NCBI GenBank assembly: GCA_038503065.1
Contig: JBCAMK010000017.1
Coordinates: forward strand, 434,001 to 498,000
DNA: 64,000 nucleotides
From: Paragyromitra xinjiangensis
Lineage: Eukaryota > Ascomycota > Pezizomycetes > Pezizales > Discinaceae
Direction of reading: 5' to 3'
Position 1 is the stretch's first letter, and every line of letters starts with the position of its first letter. Shown in pieces: positions 1-12,044 of this stretch. The notes beneath the pieces were generated by a model. It saw only the letters and a list, made by a program, of their open reading frames with translations. It was not told the origin of the DNA and ran no database searches. A program made the translations under genes and the position numbers.

Positions 1-1516
1 ATAGAGTGATCATCCTAATATCTAACATCTAATAGACGTGGGATAATAGTAAGATGGTTTCTGGGGATGGCCGAGAGTGCATTTTTTCCCTTGGTTATAT
101 ATTACCTTACAACATTTTATAGACGTGGCGAGTTGGCACGACGTCTAGCTATTTTCTATGCCGCTAGCAATATTGCTAATGCCTTCAGCGGTATGATAGC
201 AACTCTTCCCTCTGCATATCTTTTGGTTAGCTAAGATTTTCGAAAATCGCAGGTCTATTGGCTTTTGGCGTTTTCCAAATCAAAAGTTCTCTCCCAGGAT
301 GGCGGTACCTTTTCCTAATTGAGGGCTCCTGCACAGTTTTATTTAGTTTCTTCGCATTCTGGTACCTCCCAGAGAGCGCAGCGAAAGCCCGCTTTCTCAG
401 CGCTGCGGAGAAAGAATTAGCGTTCCACAGGATTCAAGTGGACAGTTCGTCAGTTGTGGACGAGAATTTCAATCTTAGGGAATCGTTGAAAGTATTCAAG
501 TTGCCGGTTGCTTGGGCTTGGTTGGCTATTGAAATATGCCTTGGAGTACCATTGCAGAGTGTTTCCTTATTTTTACCACAAATCGTTGCGCGCTTAGGGT
601 ACGATGTTATAAAAACAAATCTGTTTACAGTTGGTATGCGTTCTGTGGAAAGTAGGGGAAATCTTGGGAAAGGCGAGTGCTTACGCGTGATTAGCTCCAA
701 ACGTTACTGGGGCGGTCATGTTACTTATATTAGCATTTGCTTCAGACTATTTCAGGCTTAGATTTCCATTCATTGCTTTAGGTTCGGATAATCTTTCTTC
801 CGTAAAGGAATAGGTAATGCTGATATCTATTTGATAGGCTTCTCGTTCCCGCTCATTGGATTCATCATTTACGCGAGCATTAATGTGGTTGAAGATAAGC
901 AGGTGGCTTATTTCGCCACTTTCATGATGTGCTGGGGCACATCGGCACCCAGCGTTCTGTTGTCGACTTGGTGTAGGTGATATATCATGATTCGTCATAT
1001 CTTGGCTAATAGCTCGAAGACAACAACAATATCGCACATGAAGGAAGAAGAGTAGTTCTTACATCCGTTGGAGTTCCAGTACGTATATTCATTTTTGCTT
1101 AGTATGTTATTCACATAATTTTATGCTAATAACCTCATAGGTTGCGAACATGATGGGTAGCCAACTATTCATCAGAACCCCTTAATGTCTTCTCAAGCTA
1201 ATGGAAAGTAAACAGGGATTGTAAGTTCCAACATATTTCGTGCTCAAGATGCACCTGACTACATTCGTAAGTCGACCGTCGCTTATTGTCTCCTATGGTT
1301 ACTAGCTTTGGTACTTATTATTCTTTAGCGGCTTTAATTACAACCGCATGCTTTGGAGCTGCTGGCCTACTGTTCGCCTCAACTCTTGGGACCTTTATGA
1401 TTTTCGACAACAGAAGGAGAAATAAAGAGCAAGGGGTTGATATAGATGCTCGAGATATCCCTACGATGTTGCTTAAGGACGGGCCTGCCTCACCTGATTT
1501 TAGATGGTTTCTGTAG
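1..1516 (+). CDS. MFS permease, allantoate/DAL5-type (5' truncated by window)
   Basis: This is the 3' part of a plasma-membrane anion:cation symporter of the DAL5/TNA1 family (allantoate, nicotinate and similar organic anions). The visible exons are about 50-190, 253-633, 695-781, 838-972, 1020-1078, 1141-1156, 1216-1266 and 1329-1516, joined by seven introns of 47-62 bp. Spliced, they read through the family hallmarks: FYRRGELARRLAIFYAASN, then a loop with GWRYLFLIEG, a helix with SDYFRLRFPF, then FRAQDAPDYIPALITT, and the typical tail DNRRRNKEQGVDI...DGPASPDFRWFL just before the stop. Exon 6 is only 16 nt. Every junction keeps frame, so the visible part looks functional rather than decayed, although single-frame translation makes it look broken. 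The substrate cannot be told from sequence. The start codon and first helices lie before position 1. Confidence 0.85.
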
Positions 1517-1840
1517 AAGTAAAATACCTTATTGGTTTTGGTAATTACGTTCAGTTCCATCACAAGCCTAGCGCTATGCTATATCCAACCTCACGGACTT
1601 CCTTCACCATGACCTAAACCTAAGATACTCAGAATAGTATTTGTGGCCGCGAAATTTCAGGCTTTCTAACACACATGATTTGAGGCCAGATTAACTGCTA
1701 AAGATAGATCAGAAGTGGTTCTTCCTAATATCCTCCCGGCCCAAGAGGGGAGAAGGGTCCTACCTTGTCTTGTTCTCACTTTATTCTCGCACGATCCAAA
1801 AGTTAACAGCGACCCCACCCTACTATTCCCGGCTATCAAT
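1517..1840. other. Intergenic gap
   Basis: About 320 bp between the MFS permease stop and the start chosen for the secreted protein gene. I see no gene, repeat or clear core promoter motif here. Confidence 0.5.
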
Positions 1841-4286
1841 ATGAGGGAAAAGCTGAAGATGAAGTTCTTTTTTCCGTGCCTTTTACAATGCCTCCTCCTA
1901 CTCTACCTTCCTGGGATAGCTTCATCAGGAGTCACTCCACACACATTCCCCCACAAGCAGAGCTATCAAGATTCCACCAAAACCTCGCTCCTTCCCCGCT
2001 TGCTCCCGCGCCATTCTTCCAACACCTTCTCCAATGTGACTGCGGACGAAATTTGTCACTCCGATGGATTCCAGCCCACAATGGAAAACTGGTGGCTTAG
2101 CGGTGCTACTGAGTGGTTGAAGGCGTATACCCTTGCAAACCATGAAAACGAAGATTATAAGGAACTTGGATTGATTGATTCTCTCGCCTTCAAATATTTA
2201 AAGAAAACCAACTTTAAATGTTCGATCGATACCGCCCCTCGTTGCGCTGTTGAGTGCCAGGAGGTTGTCCAAAAAGTCCCAGACATAGAAGAAGCTAAAA
2301 TCATATATTTCACCTTGCGATCCGCACAAAATATTGCGGAAGTGACAAAAATTGTCCATGTAATTATCCCATGATCTTTTTCCGCAGTCCTCAGCTATTT
2401 AGGATATAGGCTCATTCAAACAGGAAACCCTTGTTGCTGCTCAGATAAACATGGCTGAGATCGTGCCCATCATGAGCAAAACTTTCTTTTGGACAGAAAG
2501 CTTTGATGACCACATGTGGGCGGTAATCTTCACCCACACTATCGACACCTTAGCATCCCTTTTCGGCATGTTTTTCCCCATGATGAAGGGTCTCATGGCT
2601 ATAAATAAGAACCTTGAGCGTATAGCCCAGCTTGCTGCCGCTGCGGTAGCTGAAGCACGTGCATCTATGGATGAATTAGTTATATTGCAGGCAACTGCTG
2701 AGGGCGGCCTCTATTCCGGTGAGTTAGAAGGAGCTAAAGCAAAGTTGACAAGAGAGACAAAGAAGAGCGAGTCGATGGACAATATGGTCAAACTCGCAAA
2801 GCTGGGGTTTACCGATATCATCCTCGGCCAGATTGGGAGTGGGATCGGCCGGGCTTTTGGTACATCAAATAGACATATGAATTTCCATGGAAGGCATCCT
2901 GGCAATGAACGGACCCGGGAGAGTAATGAGCTCAACCTAGAAGGCTTTATCCGAAGTTCTTGTATGCGTGCAAGGGATTCTCTGAAGGCTGGAGCCGAAA
3001 CCCTCTTTAGTGGTGCTATACTGCAACCTGATGGTTAGTGTATGCCCTTAAGGATCTAAACAGTATTTTGCTTATCGTCACAGGGACCTCCGCATTTTCG
3101 ATGTTCACCGTTGGAGGTAACTTCCTCCCCGACAGCACAGGCGATGCAACAACATGGAGAGATTCTGGAATTGAGAGGCAAGAGTCCCTGCCCATCTGAT
3201 TCGTATATGCCTCCTAACCACCTCAACAGGAATATCACACGTGGTTTAATGTTAAAGACTCTTAACGTAGCCATTAACTCCCAATCGGTATATATTACTT
3301 GTTCCAAAGACTACCGGCAAACCGCAACAACATGGAAACCTTCAGTTGAAGATAAAGCTCTCGCACCAACTTGCAAGAAGGATAACTCGGGGCCGCAGGA
3401 ATTTAAAGCTTGTATTGACGGTTATTGTTGTTACTTATACAAGTGGAACGATAGAGGCTGGGCACCTTCTTGGCGCAACGAAAAGATATTCGGATCAAAT
3501 GTCATCGACGAAGAGCCGTGGAACGTCGAAGTCACGGATATTATCAAATCGTCTGTCGGGAGCTACACTAATGGCCTCCGTGATAAAGCCCCTTCTGCGG
3601 GTCTGGCAACAGGGATTTTCAACAGCCTAGGAAACGATCATGCTGTCGAGTCTTTGTGGGATGCTGCCACACCAGGAATATTCACGATCCCAGTTTGTTT
3701 CTCAACATACAACTGGGCAACCGTCATCGACGGATACCGATTCCCCCAAAACGGCCTATTCGATACGCAGCCACGAAACTCGATCAAGAATCTGCCCTGT
3801 AATTGTGGGCCGTGGGGAAAAGATACTGAGAAGGTATGGAAGGAAATTGGAATCTGGGACACTGATGTCAAACACAGGAAATATTTCGGGGACTACACGG
3901 CTGGAAAGTGTGGCTACCAGATCTATGACAAGATCAAGGATCCGGTCGAGCGTTATGTCGCGTACTGCCGCGTCAATGTCCACACCACTTTAAATTTCAG
4001 AATCCGGCATGAGGGGAAACACTGGCAATGCGATATCATCATCGCTATTATCGAGCAATTCAAATACCCCAGTGTCCATGAGATGGACCCCGAAGTTTAC
4101 CATGCCATATACTGCAAGGTCGCGTTCATGGGCTCTTCGCGGAAAGATTGCAAAGGCTATGAGGAACCTCTTGGAGTCATCTTGAACAGGATGGGGAAGA
4201 ATCCACCTAGGGTCGAGATCGAAGGAGAGGCGAATGGCAACGAAGCTCAGGCAACTCTTGCCATCGAGGGTATTGAGTCGAATTGA
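1841..4286 (+). CDS. Large secreted protein of unknown function (possibly DUF7872-type)
   Basis: The model joins 1841-2359, 2424-3033, 3084-3177 and 3230-4286, giving about 759 aa. Translation probably starts at 1841 (MREKLKMKFFF) or 1859 (MKFFFPCLLQ); both give a signal peptide with a Leu-rich core ending near GIASSG. The first third has scattered Cys and a W-rich segment (ENWWLSGATEWLKAY). The middle has a hydrophobic stretch near FWTESFDDHMWAVIF and a long helical part. The C-terminal third is Cys-rich (ACIDGYCCYLYKW, GIFTIPVCFS, LPCNCGPWG, AIYCKVAF), suggesting a disulfide-bonded extracellular domain. I do not recognise the family firmly; the pattern resembles fungal proteins labelled DUF7872, from memory only. 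Intron 3 (3178-3229) uses either a GC donor (AG|GCAAGA) or a weak GT donor six bases later; both keep frame. The function is unknown. Confidence 0.65.
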
Positions 4287-5131
4287 AGGATGATATAATA
4301 CTTGAGGTTTGGTCCAGGTAGAGTGATCTAAAAGCAGTTGGATTTTTGTGTGCTTGTTTTCCCCTTCGCTAGGCTGTTGCTTTCTCCAAATGTACTTGAA
4401 TGAAAAAGCGGGGTTTGATTTCGTTTTGCTTTTTGGTACCAAACTTCTGGTCCTAGGTTCGCACTATATGACGTGTAATTATGGTAGCCGTAGCCAGGAA
4501 GCGTAATACGATGTCTGTCGATACCACCGATAAAGAATAGGCGGTCAGCCCCTCGGAATCTACCTACTCATCTTTTAGGCATTATTCGTGCCAAAGAAAG
4601 TTAATAAACAGGGCGTAACAAGCTAGTATAACCGACATAAAATGAATTGGGCAGACCATTCTGTCGTTTTATAGCTAGACCTGTATGGGCACTGGATCAG
4701 GCACTGAGGTAGGGTACTGTATCGCAAAATGACGCTCACCTTCTCTCCAGTAATCACGCAAAAGTTTATTCCGATACCAGGTTGAGCTCTAAAAGAAAGT
4801 AGCTTATTTTCTTCCCCGGCGTAACAACTGAAGAGGATGCCAGTAATGAACGCATAAACATGTTCCAGGCTCTCGTATTTCTCCGCCACTTCCTGGGCGC
4901 CAAATTCCCTAGATATCTAGGCAGCGAACCAAAAGACCGCAGGCTCAGCGGATATTTCTTACCCTTCCATTCGTTCCTGGTCCGCTCTCGGTAAATTTCT
5001 ACCGCTTCCCTTAGAACCCTCCCATCTCAAACCAGGATAAATAAACTTCTAGCACCACACGATGCTAAATGGGCGAGGGTTTGATACCTCCATAGCTCAT
5101 AATATACAATGTACCACATTGATGCACCGCC
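4287..5131. other. Intergenic region between convergent genes
   Basis: About 845 bp between the 3' ends of the secreted protein gene (+) and the DUF4604-like gene (-). It must hold both polyadenylation regions. The 88-codon minus frame here has no family features and I take it as chance. Confidence 0.5.
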
Positions 5132-5706
5132 CTAGTCCTCGTCAAACGAAAGCTTTACCGGTTTTTTTGACTTTTTTCCAGCCTTCGGCTTCCCTTTTTT
5201 GTCTCGTATTTCCTCTCCCTTTTCCTCAGCCTCATCATCACCCCCAATCTTAGCAGCCTTCCGCTTCTTTCCCTTCACACCAATATCTGTAACATTTTCC
5301 TTCCTCGTCCTTTCTAGGTCATCTTTCCCAGATGGCGCAGTCTCGGCTTCTCCATCACCCTCTATTTTCTCTCCAGCTCTTCCCGTGTTCGTTTCTCCCT
5401 TTTCCCCATCCTCCACCTCTCCTTTTCCAGACGCCATGGCCTTGAACTCCTCCCTTGATATTGTCTCGTTTTCTGCACCTTCGAGCACATATGCAGGAGC
5501 ATCCTCATCGTCATCTACAGCAGTCTTTCGGTTTCGAGGTGCAACGTATCGGTCTGGCCCACCATTGCCAGCGTGTTGTCGACGAAGTCGGCGAAGGAAG
5601 GCCGGTTCTTCCATCTCTATGGCCTCATCAGCATCATTATGGATCATTAAGCTCCCGCTAGCGCTGAGAACCTACCATAAGTGAGGTTTTTAGCCTTGTT
5701 TGCCAT
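5132..5706 (-). CDS. KIAA1143-like protein (DUF4604 family)
   Basis: Two exons on the minus strand, 5676-5706 and 5132-5616, split by a 59 bp intron, encode 171 aa. The splice joins MANKAKNLTY to EMEEPAFLRRLR, the conserved opening of the DUF4604 family (human KIAA1143). The middle has YVLEGAENETISREEFKAM, and the protein ends KKPVKLSFDED, the other family signature (LSF-D-E-D C-terminus). Between them lies a Lys/Glu-rich, probably disordered segment with basic nuclear-localisation-like runs (KGKKRKAAK, KKSKKPVK). The biochemical role of this family is not established; the composition suggests a nuclear protein. The first coding exon is only 31 nt. The start at 5706 is the first ATG and gives the family N-terminus exactly. 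Confidence 0.8.
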
Positions 5707-8502
5707 TTGTAAGAGGTTTAGAACGTTGGGCGCACGCGTCAGTCTGAAGTGGTGTGGATTTAAAGCTTTAATGCCGAGATTGGGTGCTGTTTTGTTGTAG
5801 CATGAAACGAGCTTGGACCTGGGACCATCTCTCTACGATCTTATCTTAGTAAACTTGATAAGATCTCTGAAACCGATCACGTGACCAACCGCTCTTGAGC
5901 ACTGCTCAAAGCTGCTCTTCTTCATCGTTTAAACCTTCCATGGCTTGCGCCGTTAATTCCCAAATCCTCTACAGATAAACCAACGTACTGATAAACAGCT
6001 TACGCTAAGCCTACTATGTCTGCTAGTATATACCCAAGACCCAACCGAAAATACTGTCTCGGCCTAACAATTTTGCTGGAGCATATATCACCCAAAATAC
6101 ATGATCAAAACTTATCATTTATACGAATAGCTTCCGCGAAGTAGCGAAACCCATCATCAACATGTTCCTTGTTTCAATGTTAGCAAAAAGTGGAACCACA
6201 ATTACAATCTCAATTCCCAATCAAACTCAACTAACCTCACCACCACAGCAAATTACCCACAGTCTCAAGAAAGAGCAAATAGCTTTAGGCACAGTCTACC
6301 CATAGGGAATTAGAGTACAATCGCAATATATGACACATTGGAGATTTCACTCCTTAGAACTGTAATTTTATCCTCTACCAATCCACATAGTTCTTTTAAT
6401 GGCGCCTAAGGTTGCTAAGAAATACTAGCTATGTCAACTACATCGGTATCCGGTAAGCGGATTCACAATGATGTTCTAGAATGCATCTAGTAGCGGAGTC
6501 CTAACGCTGCTATACCTAGCTCCCCTGCTCCGCTAGTAGACTTTTTACAAGAGGTGATAACCAATGAACCACCAAGCCTATCGTGAGAATTCATGCATTT
6601 TCACCATACAAAAAACTTTCCTAAGAAAAAGATAGAAGTGATGGAAGTATTTATCGAAGAACTGGCGAAGGGCTTAATGATGAAGAAAGGGGCCCACCAG
6701 TAATACTTTACCAATTTTTTCAGTCTATATGAGAATAATTGGCAACTTAGGTTACCTTTCCTCTCAAAAAAGGTACATCTAGTCGTTGGAATCAAGTTAG
6801 GAGGGATAAATACTACAAAAAACATCGATCCCTAGTGCTCAGAACCCATTAGCTCCTACCCTTCTACTTCCGGCAGCTAATTTGATCCTTGGATGTCGAT
6901 TTTTTACTATCATCCTTCTCTTCCCTAGGAGAGAGGGGTGGCCCAAACCATCTCATACCAATTTTTCAAACAAAAAAGACTCGGGGATGGCTCGTGGAGC
7001 TTGAGACCCTCTTTTTTGTAGAGCAGCTACCGGCAATTCGCCCTTGTCCAACAACTTTGGCAAATGCACTAAACCCACTCCATCTTACTCCCTTCACTCT
7101 TCCATCCCTTTCCCCCACCAAAAGACCCGCGAGATAGGCTAAACCCACGAGCCAGATCCCTGTCGCAGCCGTAAATGCAATTCCCTTCCGAACAAGTCAG
7201 ATGCGAACAGATTTGCCTTCGCTTCTTGATCGCCTTTCTGGAAGCATTGATTGTTTTCCCGGATTAAGCTTTTACGGGGGAATTCTCCAGTGTTTATGGT
7301 AGGCTACATGTATATCAACCATGGAGAAGGGTCCATTCTATTTAGAGAATTTTTAGCGGCTCTCCGTATTTATATCTAGGCGATCGGCTATAGCGTACAC
7401 AGGAATGGGCTAGTATCGCTCAGCATTCCGAAGCATAACCTAGTGATGCCGGTGAGATTGTGGGCGAAGTGAACTCGTCACCCCTTAGGCGATGGTGATC
7501 CTCGACATTAAATCAGGTAACCTTTGAATTTTTTTTGGAGAAGATAGTTGAATAGCGCGAAAATTAATCCGCGCCTAGCGTCCTTCAATTTTGCTCAAGC
7601 ATAAAGTAAATGACCACGTATTGAACAGCACAGTACAGATAAGACCCGCGGGAACCCTGCAATAGATTCGGGTGTCACAAGCTGTGAAGGCGATATGGGC
7701 TTGACAGGGTTCCTTCCTTTCGGAACAACTTGGCGAGTGATATTTCATGACAATTGGCTTTAGTAATTGACCGAGACGTTCTTAAGAAACGCAAAAATAT
7801 TTTACCAGCTTTAAGAGCACGAAAACTACATAATTGGTCCTACATATTGAGGTTCTGAGAGAACTACGGAGCCGAGGCTCTGCATGAAGCTGACTAACAG
7901 ATCAGTCTCATCACGTGTTGAAATTGCTGGGCGGAAGTTCTTTGCTCCACAGCACATTCGGCTAACCCGATTAATCACGGTGTGGGATTTTGCTCAGCAC
8001 GCAGCCAGACTCTCCCTTTCCCCTAAAAATCGAACACTAGCGGCCCCCAGTTTCCTGCTCCAGCAACCTCTCTCGAGACGCAAACTGCTCCTTGCGATCC
8101 TCCTAAGACTCCTTCTCTCCCTACTAGAGCTGGGTCACAGGTCTTTCTGTCTTTTGAATCGTGTTGATTACAGCAGGTATGTTCTGCTCTATAATTTCCC
8201 TGCCTTTCCTTTTCCTTTCCCGTGTGTCTCTAGAGACTAGCTGCGCCATCGCGAAGAACTTGCTAAGAAATTTAGGAGTACCTCGCAGTAATCCTTTCTT
8301 CGGGCCATCGCTGTCCCCCCTTCCCTTTTATCTCGTTCATCTCAGTTACGAGGTTTATTCTCTAGTTGATAAGCTTTCGAGAGAGAGACCATAACCGAAG
8401 CCCCCCTATCAACCTTTGCTCTCCCCCTCCATCTTTTATCCTAGATTGTATTTTATGGGGTTGGTAACCCAACTTTACCAACGCTTCCCTTCAAAGACCA
8501 AA
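5707..8502. other. Long gap between divergent genes
   Basis: About 2.8 kb between the starts of the DUF4604-like gene (-) and the mannosyltransferase (+). Both strands are full of stops. The longest frames (6601-6825, 7884-8240) lack recognisable features. Pyrimidine-rich stretches from about 8030 to 8450 may be the leader or promoter of the downstream gene. I see no transposon ends or intact repeats. Confidence 0.5.
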
Positions 8503-10206
8503 ATGCCTTCGATTGAAGATTTTTCAAAGACTCGGCTATCTCCGCGGTTAGCCTTTCTGCGGCGACGTATACGATTAAAAGGAAATTCATCAATATCTGT
8601 ACCCTTAGGGATTGTGCTGCTATTTCCAGTAACGGTGATCCTCCTCATACTTGTTATGGTTATTCGGCATCCAGATTCCCCTGCCAGGATATTGATCCCG
8701 TCGGGTTCTCCCCCCTCAATAAGGTGAGGATTACTTCCTAGTGTTAATTGGCCGATAAACCTCCAATAGGGGTACCTAACCTTTTTCTGCAGGAAAATTT
8801 CCGAACAGTACGACAAGCCATTCGTTACAGGCTGTGCAGAGATCCAGACAAACACGCCCCGAGCAAATGCAGCTTTCGTTGTACTGGCCCGGAACAAGGA
8901 ATTAGAAGGCGTTATTCAGTCTCTCAAGTCAATCGAACGCCACTTCAATCGGTGGTACAACTATCCTTATGTCTTTCTCAATGATGGAGTTTTTAGCGAA
9001 GAGTTCAAAAACACTGTCCAGAACTACACTAGTGGATCGGTGGAATTCGGGAAGATCGATTCAGACATGTGGGGTTTCCCTGACTGGGTAGATCACGATG
9101 AGGCTGCAGAATCGATTGCGAAGCAAGGTGATGCGGCGATCATGTACGGTGGCATGGCCAGTTACCATCACATGTGTCGATTCTATTCTGGGTATTAAGC
9201 CTTCCTCTAATTGGTTTCCTTGTATTGGAGAAAACACCTTCCTAACAGGAGCGAGATGATTAGATTCTTCTATAAGCACGAACTGCTAGCAAAGTACGAA
9301 TGGTATTGGCGCTTGGAACCTGAGATCAAATACTTCTGTGACATCACATAGTATGACTTCCTTTCCGGTATCGCCCATTTACATAGACACTAACGGATTC
9401 AGTGATCCCTTCCTTCACATGGCAAGAGCAAACAAGACCTACGGCTTCACAATTGCAGTCAAAGAGTTGAAAGAAACCGTGCCCAATCTTTTCCGCTACG
9501 CCTCTGCGTTCAAAAGGACCAACAACATCACATCTAAAGGGCTGTGGGAGATGTTCCTTGAGAAACCGGAAAAGCCTAAGGAACAAACTAAAAAGGAAAA
9601 ACTCCCCGAGGAAGTGTTGAAGTTGGATCCCAATAGTGGGAAGCTGCCTGATGTGGACCCAGAATCCATGGAAGACGAAAAGTACAACATGTGCCATTTT
9701 TGGAGTAATTTCGAAATCGCACGACTGGACTTCTTCCGAAGCAAGGCCTATGAGGACTTTTTCCAGATGATGGACAAAAGTGGTGGTTTCTGGACGGAAC
9801 GAGTAAGTATTCGCCGAAGTGGGGTCATGGATTTTCTGTAGGTCGGTACTGATTGTTCGTGCAGTGGGGAGATGCTCCGATCCATTCTCTTGCAGCCGGT
9901 GCCCTTCTTGGCCCGGCAGACATCCACTATTTCCGTGATTTTGGCTACCGGCACACAACCATTCAACATTGCCCCGCCAATGCCCCTGCTCGACAACTAC
10001 CCAGGCCGAAATTCATCGAGAAGTCGACTCTCGATCCTAAGAAGGCGAAGGAGGAGGATGATTACTGGGAGAGCTGGGACGCGGAGAAGGAGAATGGCGT
10101 GGGGTGCAGGTGCAGATGTGATACAGATATCCTGGATATTGAAGGCAAACCAGGAAGTTGTCTTTCTGAGTGGGTGGAAGCGGCAGGTGGATGGACATCT
10201 GCGTGA
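8503..10206 (+). CDS. Alpha-1,2-mannosyltransferase, GT15 (KRE2/MNT1/KTR family)
   Basis: A type II Golgi membrane enzyme that transfers mannose from GDP-mannose to O- and N-linked mannans. Exons 8503-8723, 8793-9191, 9249-9350, 9403-9802 and 9865-10206 give 487 aa, close to the family norm. The N-terminus has a basic cytosolic tail (RRRIRLK) and one signal anchor near residues 35-55 (GIVLLFPVTVILLILVMVI). The catalytic domain opens with AAFVVLARNKELEGVIQSLK, then shows WYNYPYVFLND, YEWYWRLEPEIKYFCDI (the EPD-like metal site region), the hallmark YNMCHFWSNFEIA with the conserved Glu, and GDAPIHSLAAGALLG near the end. A Lys/Glu/Pro-rich insert (KPEKPKEQTKKEK) before the YNMCHFW block recalls the KTR4 subgroup, but I cannot assign the paralogue. 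Confidence 0.93.
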
Positions 10207-12044
10207 TGGAGATCATGAATAAACGTTATGGGTGGATGGATATCGATTACCGCTTCATTTGGAGTCTGTGTATTGCTGTCCATGTTAGCTTTTTTCTTTT
10301 CTTTCTTTTTGGGTTTTAGTTCATCTTATTCCTTCTTATTTGTCCTCTTCCTCCTGTCTTGACCCTCACCATTACCTCTACCACCTGATAATTCCGCTTC
10401 GTTCGTGGTCTGGGTTGCAAGAATTGACTTGATAAATTCGTTTTCATATTTCAAAGGAGGATAGGTTGGTTTGCTTTTGCCTAGTCGAGCCTTGACGCTG
10501 GTGTCAGATGCCATTTTTGTGGACCTTGGAGAGACTTGGAATGTATACTGGGCTTTCCTTCTGTTCGTTTTTACTCTTTTATTACTATTTTTTTTCTTTT
10601 CATGTTTTTCACGTTATAAACTGGCGAGCGGGGCGAGGGGTATTTCTCATGCGGCTCTTTGTGGAAGGGTACGATATCTTACTGGATGGAGCAGTTCAAA
10701 AAAAAGAGGATTAGCCGTGGGCGGGCTTATAGATGGTTCAAGGAAACTGGCCGAGATCAAAAAAATGAATTGGGTACGTGGTGGACATGTAGGTTTAATG
10801 ATGGCTTCTGTTGTATGTATAATAATGAGCGTACAATTTTGCCAAAAGCAAAGAAGGCGGACGAAATGATTTGCTTTAACTATTTTAGAGAAATGACAGT
10901 GAGGGGTGTCTCAGACAGTAAGGCTTTGGAGGGGAAACACGGAAGGGCAGGGCGGCAACAGCGCTGTTTAAGGGCCAGGAGCTCCATTGTTATGTATCAA
11001 GCTTGAGATGACTGGTACCTGGGGAGGACGCCCCCATTTTCTGTGTCATGAATAGCCACCGGTTACAGTAAACACAGATGAATCGAATCGAATCGAGATA
11101 TCGCAGGAAACGTGTGCCATCCTGAGCGAGGTTCCCAGAGTAACCCTTATCCTGATCCATGACAATAAGCAGTCTAGCCAGGAGTGGTTAGGTGTGATGT
11201 GGGTTGCAGCTCACCTGGTGTAATTTACCCCTCCAAGGCTCCACAACTGCTGAGCTCGTACGCACTCTGAAGAAAGGACACCACTCGCTCCCCACTTTCA
11301 CTTTGTGCTTCTCCTCTCTTCTCAGTGCACTCAGACTTCTCTATTCTTCCTGATTCTCCGGCATCTAGTTCTATCACTTTCGAGAGATATCTCTTCTCTG
11401 CTGCTGCTGCTGCTTTTCTGATACATCCTTCCAATAGTTTTGTGTGCAATACAAACAAAAGTAGTCCTGTTGAGCCCCGCGTCTAACTGAGCGCCTGCTA
11501 TTTTCTCTCTCCACAGCTGGCCACCAAAGCTCTTGAATAGCTATTCTGTGCGGCGACTCCTCTCGCAATCTTAAGCTTTCATCTCTCTTTCTATCTCTGA
11601 CTCAACCCGCAATAATAAGGCGGAAACGTTTGCCCCGTGCCGAGGAGCCTTAAAGTCCCGACGTAACGAAAACCACATACAACGCCTAGGCTGGATAGAA
11701 ACCCCTCCCTTCCTCTCCCCTCACCATCCTCAAATCTTCTCCTCCTCCTCCTCCATTGCTCTCCCCTGCTCCACAGCCCGGATCCCTCTTCGTGTTTGCC
11801 AACATTTACAAAGGTGTATTTCTCTGTCCTCCCGCTATTTCGTGCTGCTCCCTCCTTCTAAAAAGTACTGTGGCGTTTTCTGTCCTTTTGTTGCTGACCG
11901 GAAAACAAGGCGCCATCGCTCATCCCGTTTTCCTGCCTCACTTGCTAGCTGTTTTGCAAACCTCTTTAAACATTCATAACCCGCTATAGACGTCTATCCT
12001 GGAATCTTTCTTCCAGTAGCCCAAAGCCTCATAGCTCGCTAAAC
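10207..12044. other. Intergenic region with a possible small ORF and a pyrimidine-rich leader
   Basis: About 1.8 kb. It holds the mannosyltransferase 3' end, a candidate small minus-strand ORF (10326-10514), T-rich tracts near 10580-10610, a run of GAATC repeats near 11082-11098, a CTG repeat near 11398-11415, and CT/CTC-rich DNA near 11700-11770. The last is typical of the leader of a fungal gene starting at 12045. Confidence 0.5.
10326..10514 (-). CDS. Possible small protein, 62 aa
   Basis: A single-exon minus-strand frame opening MASDTSVKARLGKSKPTYPP. The start has a favourable context (AAAAATGGCA), with A at -3 and G at +4. The N-terminal two thirds look like a plausible short protein (LKYENEFIKSI), while the end is Gly/Lys/Arg-rich and low in complexity. 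I do not recognise a family, and a chance frame of this length is possible. It is convergent with the mannosyltransferase gene. Confidence 0.25.
   Translation of the reverse strand: MASDTSVKARLGKSKPTYPPLKYENEFIKSILATQTTNEAELSGGRGNGEGQDRRKRTNKKE

Noticed and set aside
1..1516. Decayed MFS pseudogene
   Set aside because: Individual frames look broken, but splicing seven short introns restores the complete family sequence with all phases matching.
5199..5684. 161-aa plus-strand Ser/Pro-rich protein
   Set aside because: Antisense of the DUF4604-like exon, whose Lys/Glu codons read as Ser/Phe/Leu on the other strand.
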